The notes below the pieces were generated by a model. The model saw only the letters and a list, made by a program, of their open reading frames with translations. It made no database searches and had not been told where the DNA came from. The translations under genes and the position numbers were made by a program. 64,000 nt of DNA from Thysanoteuthis rhombus (Eukaryota; Mollusca; Cephalopoda; Oegopsida; Thysanoteuthidae): assembly GCA_963457665.1 (NCBI GenBank), contig OY735219.1, positions 37,506,477-37,570,476 of the forward strand. The letters are read 5' to 3'. How positions within the stretch are numbered: the first letter of the stretch is position 1; each line of letters opens with the position of its first letter. This document shows, in pieces, positions 50,260-61,620 of this stretch.

Positions 50260-50640
50260 ACATGTGCAACCTGCACTAATGGAGTTAAAAGGTTGAAAAT
50301 TTAAACATTTATTCCTTATCATGACTGGAAAAAACAGTGTTTTTGTTTTTTGAAAATTCCCTCCCTAAATAAGTTTTTATTTGGGGGTTCAATTTGCTGT
50401 ATAAGTTTATGGTAAAGTGATCCTTTACTTTGCGTCCATCAGTGTTCCCTCTTGTTTTTTGAAATTTTGGACTTTTTTTTTGGTAACAACTGCCCAGCTA
50501 AAGCCAAGAGAGGTAACTCCACTTTTTTGCAATCTTTTAATTGGTCACCCCCAACACGGCATGCTGCCAAAAACATTGGACCCATTACATTTCTCATGGA
50601 ATGACTAAACAAACCTGTCTCTTATGTATTGGAAAATGTC

Positions 50641-51090
50641 AACAGAAACTGTCACTAAAACTATCGACATAATATTCAGTTGGTCCTGCTGGCTGGCTAG
50701 CTAGCCATGTATCACTCATACAGGCCACATCAATGGAACTAGAGGGCTGAAAATTTAAACATTTACTCCTTATCATGGCTTGAAAAAACTTTTTTTTGTT
50801 TTCTTGAAATTCTTCCACGAAACAAATTTTCGGTGGGAGGGAGGTTCAATTTTTGTTATAAGTTTATTCTAAATTGGTCTCTTCTTTCTTTCTGGCTGCA
50901 TTCACGCTTGCTTTTTTATGAAAATCCAGACTTTCTATTGTCCAACAAAACGGAAGAGAAGAGAAGCAGCTTATTCGTTGATCGCTGATTTTCCCCAAAT
51001 TTCGATTGATCACCCCCAACACAGCTTGCTGTATAAAGACGTTGGTCGCGTGACGGTTTCGATCGAGTGACTAACTGGACCTGTTTATTT
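50641..51090 (-). repeat. Family A repeat, copy 9 (inverted, near full length)
   Basis: It runs AGAAACTGTCACTAAAACTA, CACATCAATGGAACTAGAGG, TCAATTTTTGTTATAAGTTT, GATCACCCCCAACACAGC to GAGTGACTAACTGGACCTGT. It stands head to tail with copy 8. Confidence 0.85.
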
Positions 51091-51171
51091 ATTTACTTAT
51101 TTTGCTTTTTGTTTTGTTTCAAGGCTGAATCCAGCAACGAATAGGTAGAAAGACAACTGCTTAATGAAATT

Positions 51172-51283
51172 AAGATTACCCCCTCCCTCTCCCCCTCTCC
51201 CTTCCCCCTCTCCCTCTCCCCTCTCTCCCTTCCCCACTCCCCTTCTCTCCTTCCCTCTCCCCCTCCCTCCCTCTCTCCCACTG
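51172..51283. repeat. Pyrimidine-rich CCCTCTCC array
   Basis: About 110 bp of nearly pure C/T. Open frames here on both strands (51093-51433) are Pro/Ser-rich or Gly/Glu/Arg-rich readings of it and are not genes. Confidence 0.9.
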
Positions 51284-51361
51284 AATGAGAAGGTGATAAG
51301 GAAAAAAAGCAACTTGAAAAATAACATTGGAAATGACAAGTTATGTATGTTGGCAAAGATG

Positions 51362-51960
51362 TTGATGATGTTGTTGTTGCTGACAATGTTGATGATGAGA
51401 ATTGTGATTAGTGATGATGATGATGATGATTAGCTTACAGCGGGACATTTTGAGGGAAGAATAACAACAATGAAATTGATTAGAAGAATTAAGAAAAGTG
51501 CATAAGATGATGATGATGATGACGATGATGAAATTGAAAGGAATTACAGTAATTATGAAGACGATGATGATTCATATTTTGGAGAAACATTAAAAACAAT
51601 TGATAATAAAAATGAAGAAAAAGACAATGATCACGATGATGATGATAATGATAAAATCAAAAAGAATTACAATGATGATGATTTAAATTTTGGAGGAACA
51701 TTAAAAACAATGAAAAATTGGTCTTAAGAATTGAGGGAAGTACTCAGAACAATGACCATGATAAAATTAAAAGGAATAGCAAAGTGGTAACTAATGCTGA
51801 TGATAATTATAGCAACAATTTAAATCCAAAGGATGATGATGATTCCAAGATTATGATCATCACTGCCATCAGGAATCAAATTAGAGATGGATAATTTTGA
51901 TTATATAATGGTCAATAATGGTTAGAATTCAAAGAACATTTAAAAATATTTATTATAGTG
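51362..51960. repeat. GATGAT-rich, decayed trinucleotide region
   Basis: Scattered GATGAT runs (for example 51413-51430, 51505-51530, 51632-51655) are interspersed with repeats of TTTGGAG.AACATTAAAAACAAT (51575 and 51687). It looks like degenerate tandem units of roughly 110 bp. No gene is seen. Confidence 0.6.
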
Positions 51961-51964
51961 TGAA

Positions 51965-52222
51965 AAAAAAGCATACAAATTATGTATGCAAGCAGTCATC
52001 ATAACGCTCATATTTACACAATATCTTTGGCCTTTATACATTTGTGGTTGTAGAATAAATATCATAATTCTTCTTGAAATCACTTACACCTATTGATAGC
52101 ATTACATATTCCGGTAATCTATTTCATAGTCCCACTGCTCTAAAAGTGGTAGGATTTGAATCACGGTCGCTGAAGAGCCAATTGCTATTAACAAGCGTCT
52201 TAGACCACTTGGCCATGCTATA
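51965..52222 (-). repeat. tRNA-Leu-like SINE with LINE-derived tail
   Basis: On the minus strand the head reads AGCATGGCCAAGTGGTCTAA, GACGC, GTGATTCAAATCCTACCA, very close to eukaryotic tRNA-Leu (GTGGCCGAGCGGTCTAAGGC and GGTTCGAATCCCACC). The anticodon stem does not pair well, so it is not an active tRNA. The following bases read RAVGL(stop)NRLPEYVMLS, resembling the WNSLP end of a LINE ORF2. That suggests a SINE sharing its 3' end with a partner LINE. Confidence 0.65.
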
Positions 52223-52504
52223 ATTCAAAGAGCTGACTTTGTTTTGGGCTGTGCCCATAGAAGCTCAAACAAAATGTTCAACTTTCTCATACTGCATAAA
52301 TCAAGGAATTGTCTGGAAGAATAAAACATAAGAAGGAAGCAAAAAGTGTGTTAACACCTTTATTCAAAACAGGTACATATTGATTCCAGGCTTAAAATAT
52401 GGACAACAAACATGAAAAAATGAATTAGATGTGAATGAGGCTCTCCTTTACCTGTATGCCATTCATTTGTCTCTCCCTTTTGCTGATCTTCTCATCGTTT
52501 ACAT

Positions 52505-52870
52505 TTTAAAACAAATAAATCCAAAAGTTTTATTAGTGTGAGAAGACACTACAGAAGAAATGAATGATAATCAGAAAGCATAAGATTCAAACAGGCTGAA
52601 TGATATATAGGATGGTGCAGATAACAAATACAAGAACTCTGGTTACTAAAAAGCAGTCGAAGAGCACATACCTCTACCAACACCATTGTCACTGAAAACT
52701 GAATGAAAATCATTTCATAGGTAGATATGAGGCTTGGGAGATAACTGTGTAAGTTTTGATTTTCCATATTTCAGACTATTGTCTAAATATATAAAAAAAT
52801 ATTTCTCAATCAAAAAAAAAATTCCTTGATCCGGCCCAAAATTTAATGAATTCTTTCTTGGAACATGGCA
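52505..52870. repeat. Paired repeat E, copy 1
   Basis: It shares, in order, TTTTATTAGTGTGAGAA.ACA, AATGATAATCAGAAAGCATA, AGATTCAAACAG.CTGAAT, GGGAGATAACTGTGTAAGTT, CAGACTATTGTCT and a poly(A)-like run then TTCCTTGATCC with 59225-59540. It is in the same orientation as copy 2. Confidence 0.75.
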
Positions 52871-53079
52871 ACAATTCTACAAAATGCATATGATTATTTG
52901 ATTTTTTTTTTCATACTTATATTTGTTCAATTAATTTTTACAGCAATACCTTAAGCTTACTACATCAACACGCGTACTAATCAAAATCGCATTATTCAAG
53001 GCATTGCTATGGTAAACAATAATGACAATGAAGATTATTAAGAAAAAAAAACAATGACAATAAAACTAAATAAGTGGCA

Positions 53080-53140
53080 ATAATAATGATAATGATAATA
53101 GTAAAAAATAATAATAATAATGATAATAATAATAGTAAAA

Positions 53141-53173
<33 letters not shown>

Positions 53174-53190
53174 AATAATAATTATGATGA
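53080..53190. repeat. (AAT)n/(ATG)n trinucleotide tract
   Basis: Interrupted AATAATAAT and GATAAT runs. The minus-strand Ile/Tyr-rich open frame over it is an artefact. Confidence 0.9.
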
Positions 53191-53199
53191 TAATTGCAG

Positions 53200-53875
53200 C
53201 AGTAGCAACAACAACAAAAGATGATAATGCCACAAGTAATTGATAATTCCTGTTAATTTCAGTATGCAAGAACAACATAATTCTCTCTTGATCATGTTCG
53301 GTGAACGTCTTACACTCCCCCGACACCGACTCGAAGCCAATCAGGATCAGTTGTAATAATGATTTTCTCTCTTATTGATTTTACTGTCTTCCTAATCGTG
53401 CCAGGAAATATGAATACGCTCACCCGTCCATTGATATTTATTTTCAGCTGCAATTCAAGATGATTTGAATATTGACTTGGAAGGCAATCCAGTTACAGTT
53501 TGCAAATCAATCCTGGAAAAAGAGAAATAGATAAAAATCATTATTTCTAAATGATCTCTTTCCTTTGTTTCATTTTCATGGTAGGAATCACATTGATGTT
53601 ATCTTTAAAAATCATGTAGATTTTTACACATATATGAATATATCTATGTACATATTATAGAGTACCTTGATATAGTGTGGTTTACTATGGCACAGTCGGT
53701 GATATAAAGCGGGGATGGTGGGGAACCCTCAAATTTTGCCTATACTATTACCTATTTGTTCTGAAAACCACAAATAAAAACAGAATCATCGAAAGAATTA
53801 ATTAGTATGACTAAAATATTGAATTTCTTCAATTTGCAATCAATTAAGATATGATTACTGAACATACATGTAAAT
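53200..53875. other. Stretch without recognised gene
   Basis: Minus-strand SGECKTFTEHDQERIMLFLH at about 53280-53325 is open but runs into the trinucleotide tract, and I recognise no domain in it. Nothing else stands out. Confidence 0.5.
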
Positions 53876-53884
53876 ATATATATG

Positions 53885-53946
<62 letters not shown>

Positions 53947-54043
53947 TAGTCTAGAAAGCTTTACAGCTTTAAAAACTAAACATTAAACAAAAATTTGAAA
54001 AAAGATTTTTTGTGTCACTTATATATGTATGTATATATATGTG

Positions 54044-54086
<43 letters not shown>

Positions 54087-54232
54087 ATATACACACACAC
54101 ACATATATATAGACACATATAAATATATATATATATGTATGCACACACACATACACACATATATAGACACATATGAATATATATACACACACACATATAT
54201 ATGTATATATACACACAAACATGTACATATAT
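53876..54232. repeat. Compound (TA)n, (GA)n, (TG)n, (CA)n microsatellite cluster
   Basis: There are two blocks, 53876-53947 (TA then GA) and about 54023-54232 (TG, TA and CA runs in alternating orientation). Four overlapping Tyr/Ile/Cys-rich open frames here are readings of the microsatellite. Confidence 0.95.
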
Positions 54233-54609
54233 AAATGGTGTTTTAGATATAATTTCTTTGAGTTTGTGATGAAAACAACACATTCATTCACTGGTGAACT
54301 TGTTAAGCACTTTTAATTATCCACATTTCAGTTATAATGTGGTTGTCTTTTTTGGACCCCAGCACCTATAGTTTATCTATAAATTTAGATTGGCTTGGTA
54401 TTTATTCTGCATTGACTTATCTTAAAAGGCCTGTTTTTGATGTATTTCAGTATTCTGATTTTCTTGGAAAATGAAGGACCTTTATATGCCATCCAATTTT
54501 TAGAGGTTTGTAATTTTGCATTTACTAAATAACACATTTAGTTGTATCTATACTCTAAAAGTTGCTCACAACAGATTGAAAGTAGATACCTCCTGACTGA
54601 GGCAGATTA

Positions 54610-54690
54610 AGCAGTAAATGTGTCAGTAATGATCACAGCAATGATTGCAACAATGATCACAGCAATGATCACAGAAATGATGTCACTATG
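54610..54690. repeat. CAATGATCACAG minisatellite
   Basis: AATGATCACAG recurs about four times with small changes, at 12- to 15-base spacing. Confidence 0.8.
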
Positions 54691-54852
54691 ATTTGTTCCC
54701 AATGGACCAGTTAAGTGGCATAGTGGCCAAAATAAGCAATGGAAATTATTATAGATATACTTGATTCGGTTTGGTTTTTCAAGATTTAGCTTAGATAAAC
54801 AGATTCCCTGATTAACCAGTCATGTTGTCTGCTGTGTTTGTGTGTACATGTT

Positions 54853-54856
<4 letters not shown>

Positions 54857-54923
<67 letters not shown>
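54857..54923. repeat. (TA)n microsatellite
   Basis: About 67 bp of uninterrupted TA, one of the longest in the window. Confidence 0.95.
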
Positions 54924-54925
<2 letters not shown>

Positions 54926-55119
54926 TTCATTAAATGACAGAAATATTTTTCCATTTTTTAGTAACAAATGAGATTCTCTGCAAGATGATAATGATTTTAT
55001 CAAAATTGATTGAGTTTTATGAAAGTTATTACAAAATCAAAACCATTGCTTTGTGTAAAAGGCTGACTCAATAATATCAAGGGCACGGTGCTAGGCATAG
55101 CATTATTGCAGGTACCTGA

Positions 55120-55330
55120 TAGCATAAAGGTTTATTATTAACTATCAGCTGATGAAAAAAAAAGTAACCATTCTACAAGTACTGATAACAGGAGAAGAAT
55201 TTACTATTAACTCTTTGCTAACAGTAAAAAAACGCAACTATTCTAGTAGTCCTGATGATATCAGTTAGCAATTTCAAAAAAAACTAATCATTCCACAAGT
55301 CCTATTGATAGCAGAAAAGTCGGTCAAAAG
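55120..55330. repeat. Degenerate tandem repeat, about 70-bp units
   Basis: Three units share AAAAAAA.T.A.CATTCTACA, AGTACTGATAACAG / AGTCCTGATGATATCAG / AGTCCTATTGATAGCAG and AACT-rich ends. Confidence 0.65.
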
Positions 55331-55644
55331 TGCTTAATCTGCAGGAAAACGACCATGCCATTTTAATTATCACAGAAAATTACTACTATTAAAACATTTC
55401 TGAAAGAGAACTCACTGCCTGAGTTTACCACAATATATATGTTTTGCGTATGTGTGTATGTCTATTTGTGTGCTTGCATACAGGAACAGGTGAGTACACG
55501 TGTGTACAAGATGTGTACCTAAGATGAAAAAATTTTCATTCTCTACGTGTGTAAAAATTTAGTGAAGATCAAGTAAATGAGTTAGCGGTATAACCGTTCT
55601 TTGTTGTTTATTCCATCCTTCATCTTACTATTCAAAAAGCGACA

Positions 55645-55735
55645 TATCATATGTCATCACAAGGCAATACAAAAGGTCAAAGAGTTGTAAAAATGGTTCC
55701 CACATGAACTGAATAACCCAACATAATCTGTATGA
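55645..55735 (+). mobile_element. mariner fragment (HTH linker region)
   Basis: The frame reads AIQKVKEL(stop)KWFPHELNN, matching the mariner motif (IGKVKKLDKWVPHELNE). It is an isolated piece just upstream of a longer relic with the same segment. Confidence 0.7.
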
Positions 55736-55864
55736 TAATGGGTTATGCATCTCATTTTCACATATTTAGCCATCAGGTTCATAGAGTTAAGGATATCAAT
55801 TAAATAGCTTATCTTTTATAGTTACCTATGACCGTGCACATATATAAAACTTCATCATGTAATA

Positions 55865-56320
55865 GCATTTTTGTATACAGATTCAATGGAAATAGAGATT
55901 GAATTTAATACTATTGGAGGCTTCTAAGACCTTAACAGCAGTGGTGTCTACACGAAGTGAGACTAATTTTCAAGTATGATTTCAAATCATGATAAAAAGC
56001 TGCTCAAGCTGCTGATTAGATAAACAGAGCATTTAGTGGGAACACTACTACAGTACAGATTGTTCTTCATCCTTTCGATACGTTCAAGTCTGGAAATAAA
56101 GATACCAATAATAAACTTTGAATGAACCTCAAACCTGTTCTTAATGATGAAGAATTATTGACATCAATGGCCTACAACCTATGAAATATGCTTCAAACAC
56201 TTTCTGGAGACCTAAGAACTTCAACAGCAGCCATAACATATCATCCCAAGGCAACTGAAAAGGTTGAAAATTTGTAAAGATTATTCCCATATGAACTGAA
56301 TGACAGTATCAGACCCCACA
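55865..56320 (+). mobile_element. mariner transposase N-terminal relic
   Basis: It starts with sequence homologous to 16235-16430 (the FKLGHNAAQA region, here with stops). It continues through NLFLMMKNY to FKHFLETLRTSTAAITYHPK, ATEKVENL and FPYELND. These correspond to the mariner HTH half (EIAEELNVSHSTVVRHLK, IGKVKKL, VPHELN). No catalytic domain follows. Confidence 0.8.
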
Positions 56321-56827
56321 ATTCTCAACTGACTGTGTGTAAGCTAGACGATTGAGATATGAAGTCATCCAGCCTTTTCTATATTCACCTGACATTACTC
56401 CTATTTTAAACTTCATATCCATAAAAAGGTTTAATAATAGGGAAGTCATAACTCTTATGCTTTTACTGCATTCGTGACCAATAAACTTGAAGAATTTTAT
56501 AGGGTTGGCATATTATCATTAGAGGATATTTGGAAATAGATTAACACTCTAAATGGATCATATTTCGATTAAATATTTACCATTTTTGTTGCTAATATCA
56601 TCCGTCAACTTACAATTCAAAAATGACTCTTCATATGTAACAATCAAATATTCATGTTTGATTCCATAAATTTCGAAGTCAGTTGCAAATTATTCATCTC
56701 CTGAATAAAAATTCTAAACAAAATATTAAAGAATGTAAAGAAAGTAATGATTCTGAAATACAGTATTTAGTTTTATAGAAACTCGGAAGAAAGGAGGAAT
56801 AATATTCCCAGGTTTGGAGCACACATA

Positions 56828-56945
<118 letters not shown>

Positions 56946-57161
56946 CCTCTCTTTTAAAAAACAAAATCTATTTCAGCAGAATCAAGAATTATTGATAGAT
57001 TTCATGATCGATCTTTTCCCACATTATGAATCTTCTATATTCAATAAAATCTTCCATTCTCTCTTCTTCAATATTTTCCCCAGAAGCAAGTGTCATATTG
57101 CTCTCTTGTTTTTGATTATGTGTGTACTGTTATCAATCCTTATTTTATTACTTTGAAACTG

Positions 57162-57630
57162 TCACCAAAAGTGTCAACATAGGTTTCTATAGTTTTCGAG
57201 TAAGTCTGGCTGACTGGCTATCTATCTATCTGTCTATCTATGTATATATTGTGTGTACTGACGACACCAATGGAGCTAAAAGGCTGCAAATTTAAAACTG
57301 TTCTCCTTGTATTGTCTAGAAAAAACGTTCTTTTGTTCTTTAGAATTCCTTGCCTTCAAATAGGTTTTTAGTGGGGAGGGGGATTCAATCTACAATGTAA
57401 GTGTATGTCAAATTGATCATTTGTTTGTGCCCAGCAGTGTTCACACTTATTTTTTTGGAATTCTTTTAGTGCTCACCACCCAACAAACAATGAGACAAGT
57501 GGTTTTTCCATCAATCACTCTTTTTTTGCCATTTTCTCAATTGATCACCACCAATATGACATGCTGCCAAAAGATGTTGGTCATATGACGTTTTCTACTG
57601 AGTGACTAACCTGATCTGCTCTCCTATTTT
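57162..57630 (-). repeat. Family A repeat, copy 10 (inverted, full length)
   Basis: It runs GAAACTGTCACCAAAAGTGT, AGTCTGGCTGACTGGC, a (TATC)-like spot, CACCAATGGAGCTAAAAGGC, CAATCTACAATGTAAGTG, AATTGATCACCACCAA to GAGTGACTAACCTGATCTGC. It is the best template for the family's full order. Confidence 0.88.
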
Positions 57631-58820
57631 TTTTTATTATGTGTATACTGTTTCCAATTGGTTTTAGATTTTACTCTTAAATAAAAGATATGATTCCTTG
57701 CAAACAACACTCCACCTGCATAAATGCTCATAGGAAAGCATGTTTCTTCTTTCTTCTAGAAAAAAAAGAATGGCTATCTATTTGTATAATGGAGAGTGTG
57801 ACTTTTTCTGTTTGTTTCTCTATCAGCAACAATGGACTCTTCCACATGAAGGTATCTGGCTCATAAAAATATCTTCAATGCTATATGCTTTGCTTCTCTT
57901 CTAAAAAAAAAAATCATCTCTTAGAAATTAAGATACATCCAAGCATTTTTTTCACAGGTAAGAACTAATATTCATATAAGAAAGCATACCATTTCTTTCT
58001 TCTGGAAAATAAGGAAAAGAATGGTTATAATTGAATAATTCAGCAGAAATATTATACGGTTCAGTGCACGTAATTCAACTCATTTAAATTCAGACCTTCG
58101 GAATCATGTTTATTTGTGTAGCGTGTATCACGATTGTGCAGCGGGCTTCCATAACATTAAATGTGGGTCACGTCACGCTTTCTCGGCTCACGACTCTAGC
58201 TTTAAATCGTGTCTGCCTTTATTGACATGTTGATGCGGGCAAGTGAAACACTTTCTCGAAGAAATCTATTGATTAAATACTGTGAGCTCAACTAATGCAA
58301 AACCGTGAGCGAGTGATACTCAGTGTCATTCTTCTTCTTCTTTTTCTTCTTCTGAATTGGATTAATAATAAAGAAATTTATAAGAGAGCTGGATGAACCA
58401 AGCTCAATATTCAGAGCTGCTTATAGGTACAAAAATCAACAAAAGAGTTACGCTCAAAAAGCATCTCATCCATATCAATTTAAAGGAAGAATTTGAGGGT
58501 AAACAAAAAGGAAGAAAGTTGATAATATCAATAATAACAAGCTGAACCTGTGGAAATTTCATGAGTGTTGATGACTAAGATTTCATCATTATTCTTACAT
58601 AGGTATTCCTGCAATTGAAGTTTTTAATATTGTTAAATTATTTTATTCTCTGTGGAATGTATCTGTATTAACTATAATAAAATGCAAAGGCAAATGAAAG
58701 TATTATTATTATTATTATTATTATTATAATATCATAAACATTATTATCATTATTATTATCATCGTTATCATCATTATCATCATCATCATCATTATTATCA
58801 TTACCACCACCACCACCACC

Positions 58821-58854
<34 letters not shown>

Positions 58855-59224
58855 TCATTATTATCATCATTATCATTATCCGTCTATATTCCTGTGGTTT
58901 ACTACTACTATAATTTCATTTTCAGGTATCAGACTTGTGAGGGAGGAATAATGAATGAATGATAATCATAGTGAAGGTTGAATCTTTTTTGCCACTGAAG
59001 CATAAGCATCCTCTTCCATTCTTACCCTTGTTTTCCACATTACAAGAGTAGGGGAAGAAGAAGAGAAAGTGTGCAAGATATGAGGAGAGTTCAAATGTTA
59101 TTGCTGTAAGATACTATTCTTTTAATTCCTGTGGATAGCAATTGACTTCTTTGACCAATTTGGAAGAGTTAAAACATCCAAAGGGAAAGGAGTAATAAAA
59201 CTCAAGGACATATTGAAATAAATA
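57631..59224. other. Stretch without recognised gene
   Basis: 58080-58330 is noticeably richer in CpG (TTGTGCAGCGGGCTTCC, GGGTCACGTCACGCTTTCTC) than its surroundings, with no open frame or known element. 58330-58700 is AT-rich and ends at a trinucleotide array. Confidence 0.5.
58706..58885. repeat. (ATT)n, (ATC)n, (CAC)n compound trinucleotide array
   Basis: ATT units pass through ATC to about ten CAC units and back to ATC. Confidence 0.95.
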
Positions 59225-59540
59225 AATCAACAACTTTTATTGGTGTGAGAAAACACCACAGAAAAAATAAATGATAATTAGAAAGCATAAGATTCAAACA
59301 GACTGAATAATATATGACACTGATAATAAGTAGAACAACTATGATCACTAGAAAGCGCCTGGCAGTAGAAACTAAATGAAAATCAGTTCATAGATAGATA
59401 AGTTTCATGGGAGATAACTGTGTAAGTTTCAATTTTCTATATTTTAGACTATTGTCTTGATAAAAAAAGAAGCATCTTTCAATCAAAAAAAAAAAAAAAA
59501 ATTACTGGATTTGCTCCCCTTTCCCCAAAGATACCCTTTA
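59225..59540. repeat. Paired repeat E, copy 2
   Basis: It matches 52505-52870 in order and orientation over about 290 bp. It is followed by a GGAGATATTGTGTAGAGAAA motif that also ends the next repeat. Confidence 0.75.
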
Positions 59541-59689
59541 AGAAAATCTTATTGAAATTCATTGAAAACTTTTGGAGATATTGTGTAGAGAAATAGAGTG
59601 AATACATATACCTATTCCAACTTAATTGGTAGAGATAATTAACAACCAAATAGATATGATGTTTTATTTTGATGGAGTGTGATCGAAAT

Positions 59690-59960
59690 GTGCATCAAAT
59701 TAGCCAAAAATATTAATCAAAATAACAATGATGAAATTAGAAAGCACGTAGAGAGAGCATCCCTCTGCCAATATCATACACTTACTCAATCAAAAACAAA
59801 ATTCTTGGATCTGCCCCCAAATTATGTCCTCGTTAGCCTATGGCCTGACCTACCACGAAATTTCATTGAAATTCGTCCAGAACTCTCAGAGATATCATAT
59901 GGACAGATGGACAGATGGACAGATGAAAAGACAGACAGAAAGATGGATACATCTGGATAT
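59690..59960 (+). repeat. Dispersed repeat ending in a GACAGATG array
   Basis: It includes TTCTTGGATCTGCCCCCAAA, TTTCATTGAAATTCGTCCAG and AGAGATATCATATGGACAGA, followed by GGACAGAT units. The TTCATTGAAATTCGTCCAG ... GATAT ... GGACAGA design is common in invertebrate genomes. The 109-codon open frame here is the repeat. Confidence 0.6.
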
Positions 59961-60519
59961 ATGAACTTTTCTAACTTCATTGGTGAACTTGATTTTTTCA
60001 TAAACTGATAAATGGTTATACAGACTGAAACCTCAAAATTATTGTAATCACTCTCAGATAGAGACTTTCAGATAGCAATAACTGGCTGATAACACTGAAC
60101 AAATGATATAAAAATTGGAACAATTTACATTCATTGTCATGAATTCATTGTTATTTTGTTAAATTTAATGTTATAAACAACTTTACATTATAAAAAATTA
60201 ATATTAAATTAATATGAATACTTAATTCATTTTAGATAAATTGTTTGTTACTGACTGATTTTGATAACAATACCCGTTTGATAAAATTATCTGTAATTAT
60301 AATAAACGATTTTCCTCTGCATTATATTATACATCAGATACCACTATTCTGTCGGTATTGCTTGCCTTAACTCCTGACATCTCACAATCCTTTTTTTTCT
60401 CCTGTTTTTTTAAAGCGCAACATACAAATGTATTGAGTATTTGTTGTTGCCTGTTTGTCTGTCACTGAAAGTAACAAAGAAAACATGGGCTCAGTTGGTT
60501 GCATTGTCCAGTGACTTGT

Positions 60520-60650
60520 AAAACTGTAAAACTTTATTATTTTTTTCAATACCTTACATACAAAACCAAATTTTATTCAATGTAAGCTTAATTTAGCTTA
60601 CAAGATCTCAGGGTGATTTATTCATACAAGTCAATGGCTGATTAACTGTG
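60520..60650. repeat. Direct repeat F, copy 1
   Basis: It contains AATGTAAGCTTAATTTAGCT, TACAAGATCT and CAATGGCTGATTAA, shared with 61480-61620. GTAAGCT..AGCTTAC is itself a small foldback. Confidence 0.7.
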
Positions 60651-61129
60651 AAAAAAAGGTGAGAAAGAGAAAAAAAAAGATGAACAGTGTTTTTTCCACT
60701 AGGCCTCATATGCAAACACTAAACTTTTAAAGCAGCATCATCATTTTTTCTTAAACATTGATTTTTGAAAGTATAGAAATAATACAGTGCATTTCTATAC
60801 TATTATAAGGAAACTTGCAATTATTAAGCATGGAAAGAAGGAATATGTTTGTTTACATGCTTAACTGATTAGTTGTGAGCTGTACCTTAGACAAGTTAAG
60901 AAAAAAATCTTAAAAATCAAAAGAACCACAACAAATATTTAGTTTGTTTGTGTAGAAAATGACAAAAGCCAATTCAGGGAGATGGGAAGAAACAATTATG
61001 TCAAAGGACAGTGATAAGAAAATCAGGTTTAAATGTAATTGGTCCTAAAATACAACTTTTATTATTTCATTACCTCCCCAACAGTCAAAATTTATTCTGT
61101 ATAAAATCATTTGAGGGAATGGAAATTTT

Positions 61130-61285
61130 GACATATTTGTTTAACCTGTTCAATGCTGTTGATGAGATTACTCGTCTTAGCAAGTTGTTGGTCCAGTGTC
61201 ATAGACAAAATAACTTGACTCAACAAGTCTCAGTCCATTACCATGGATGAGATTATTCATCCTGGCTAGTCAGTTAGTTTCATCC
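61130..61285. repeat. Short tandem motif shared with 24365-24420
   Basis: GATGAGATTACTCGTCTTAG, CAAGTTGTTGGTCCAGTGTC is followed by a second, diverged unit with CCATTACCATGGATGAGATT. A related CTTAGCAAGTCATCAGTCCA, ATGCCATGGACGA occurs at about 24370. Confidence 0.5.
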
Positions 61286-61479
61286 CACTTGTCCTGGACT
61301 AGATAACAATGAATTGAGCCAATTTTCCTACATGTAGGTGTATAAGTTAACTTTTAAATTCATACAAAGAAAATAGAATGTCACTTTTGAGGGAAATAAC
61401 TCTTGTTTGAAATTATCTCCCTTTGATCATTTGGTGATTTAAAAAATATTTGTATCAAATCCACAAAAGAGTTCTACTA

Positions 61480-61620
61480 TTCTTATACTATTTCATTGAA
61501 ATTATTTCAAAACTTTACGTACAACATGAAGTAACCTTACAAATTTTATCAAATGTAAGCTTAATTTAGCTTATAAGATCTTGAGGTGAATTCTTCAGAC
61601 TAATCAATGGCTGATTAAAA
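61480..61620. repeat. Direct repeat F, copy 2
   Basis: AATGTAAGCTTAATTTAGCT, TATAAGATCT and CAATGGCTGATTAA occur in the same order and orientation as copy 1, 0.96 kb away. Confidence 0.7.

Larger units (their letters stand above)
49801..50640 (-). repeat. Family A repeat, copy 8, split by a nested element
   Basis: The first part, AGAAACCGTCAATCAAAACT to GGTCAGGCTGGC (49801-49862), stops at a (TA)n tract. It resumes after the inserted element at about 50259 with TCACATGTGCAACCTGCACT and AATGGAGTTAAAAGG, and ends near 50640. Uninterrupted copies have the two halves adjacent, separated only by a short (TA)- or (TATC)-rich spot. Confidence 0.85.

Noticed and set aside
51093-51433. Pro-rich and Gly/Glu/Arg-rich frames
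   Set aside because: They are low-complexity readings of the CCCTCTCC array.
52143-52222. Functional tRNA-Leu gene
   Set aside because: A- and B-box regions look right, but the anticodon stem does not pair, and a repeat-like tail follows, so I called it a SINE.
53969-54291. Four overlapping frames up to 104 codons
   Set aside because: They lie within the TG/TA/CA microsatellite cluster on both strands.
60520-61620. Possible solo or paired LTRs
   Set aside because: The 130-bp direct repeats lack TG...CA ends, a primer-binding site, or any gag/pol-like frame between them, so there is no support for an LTR element.
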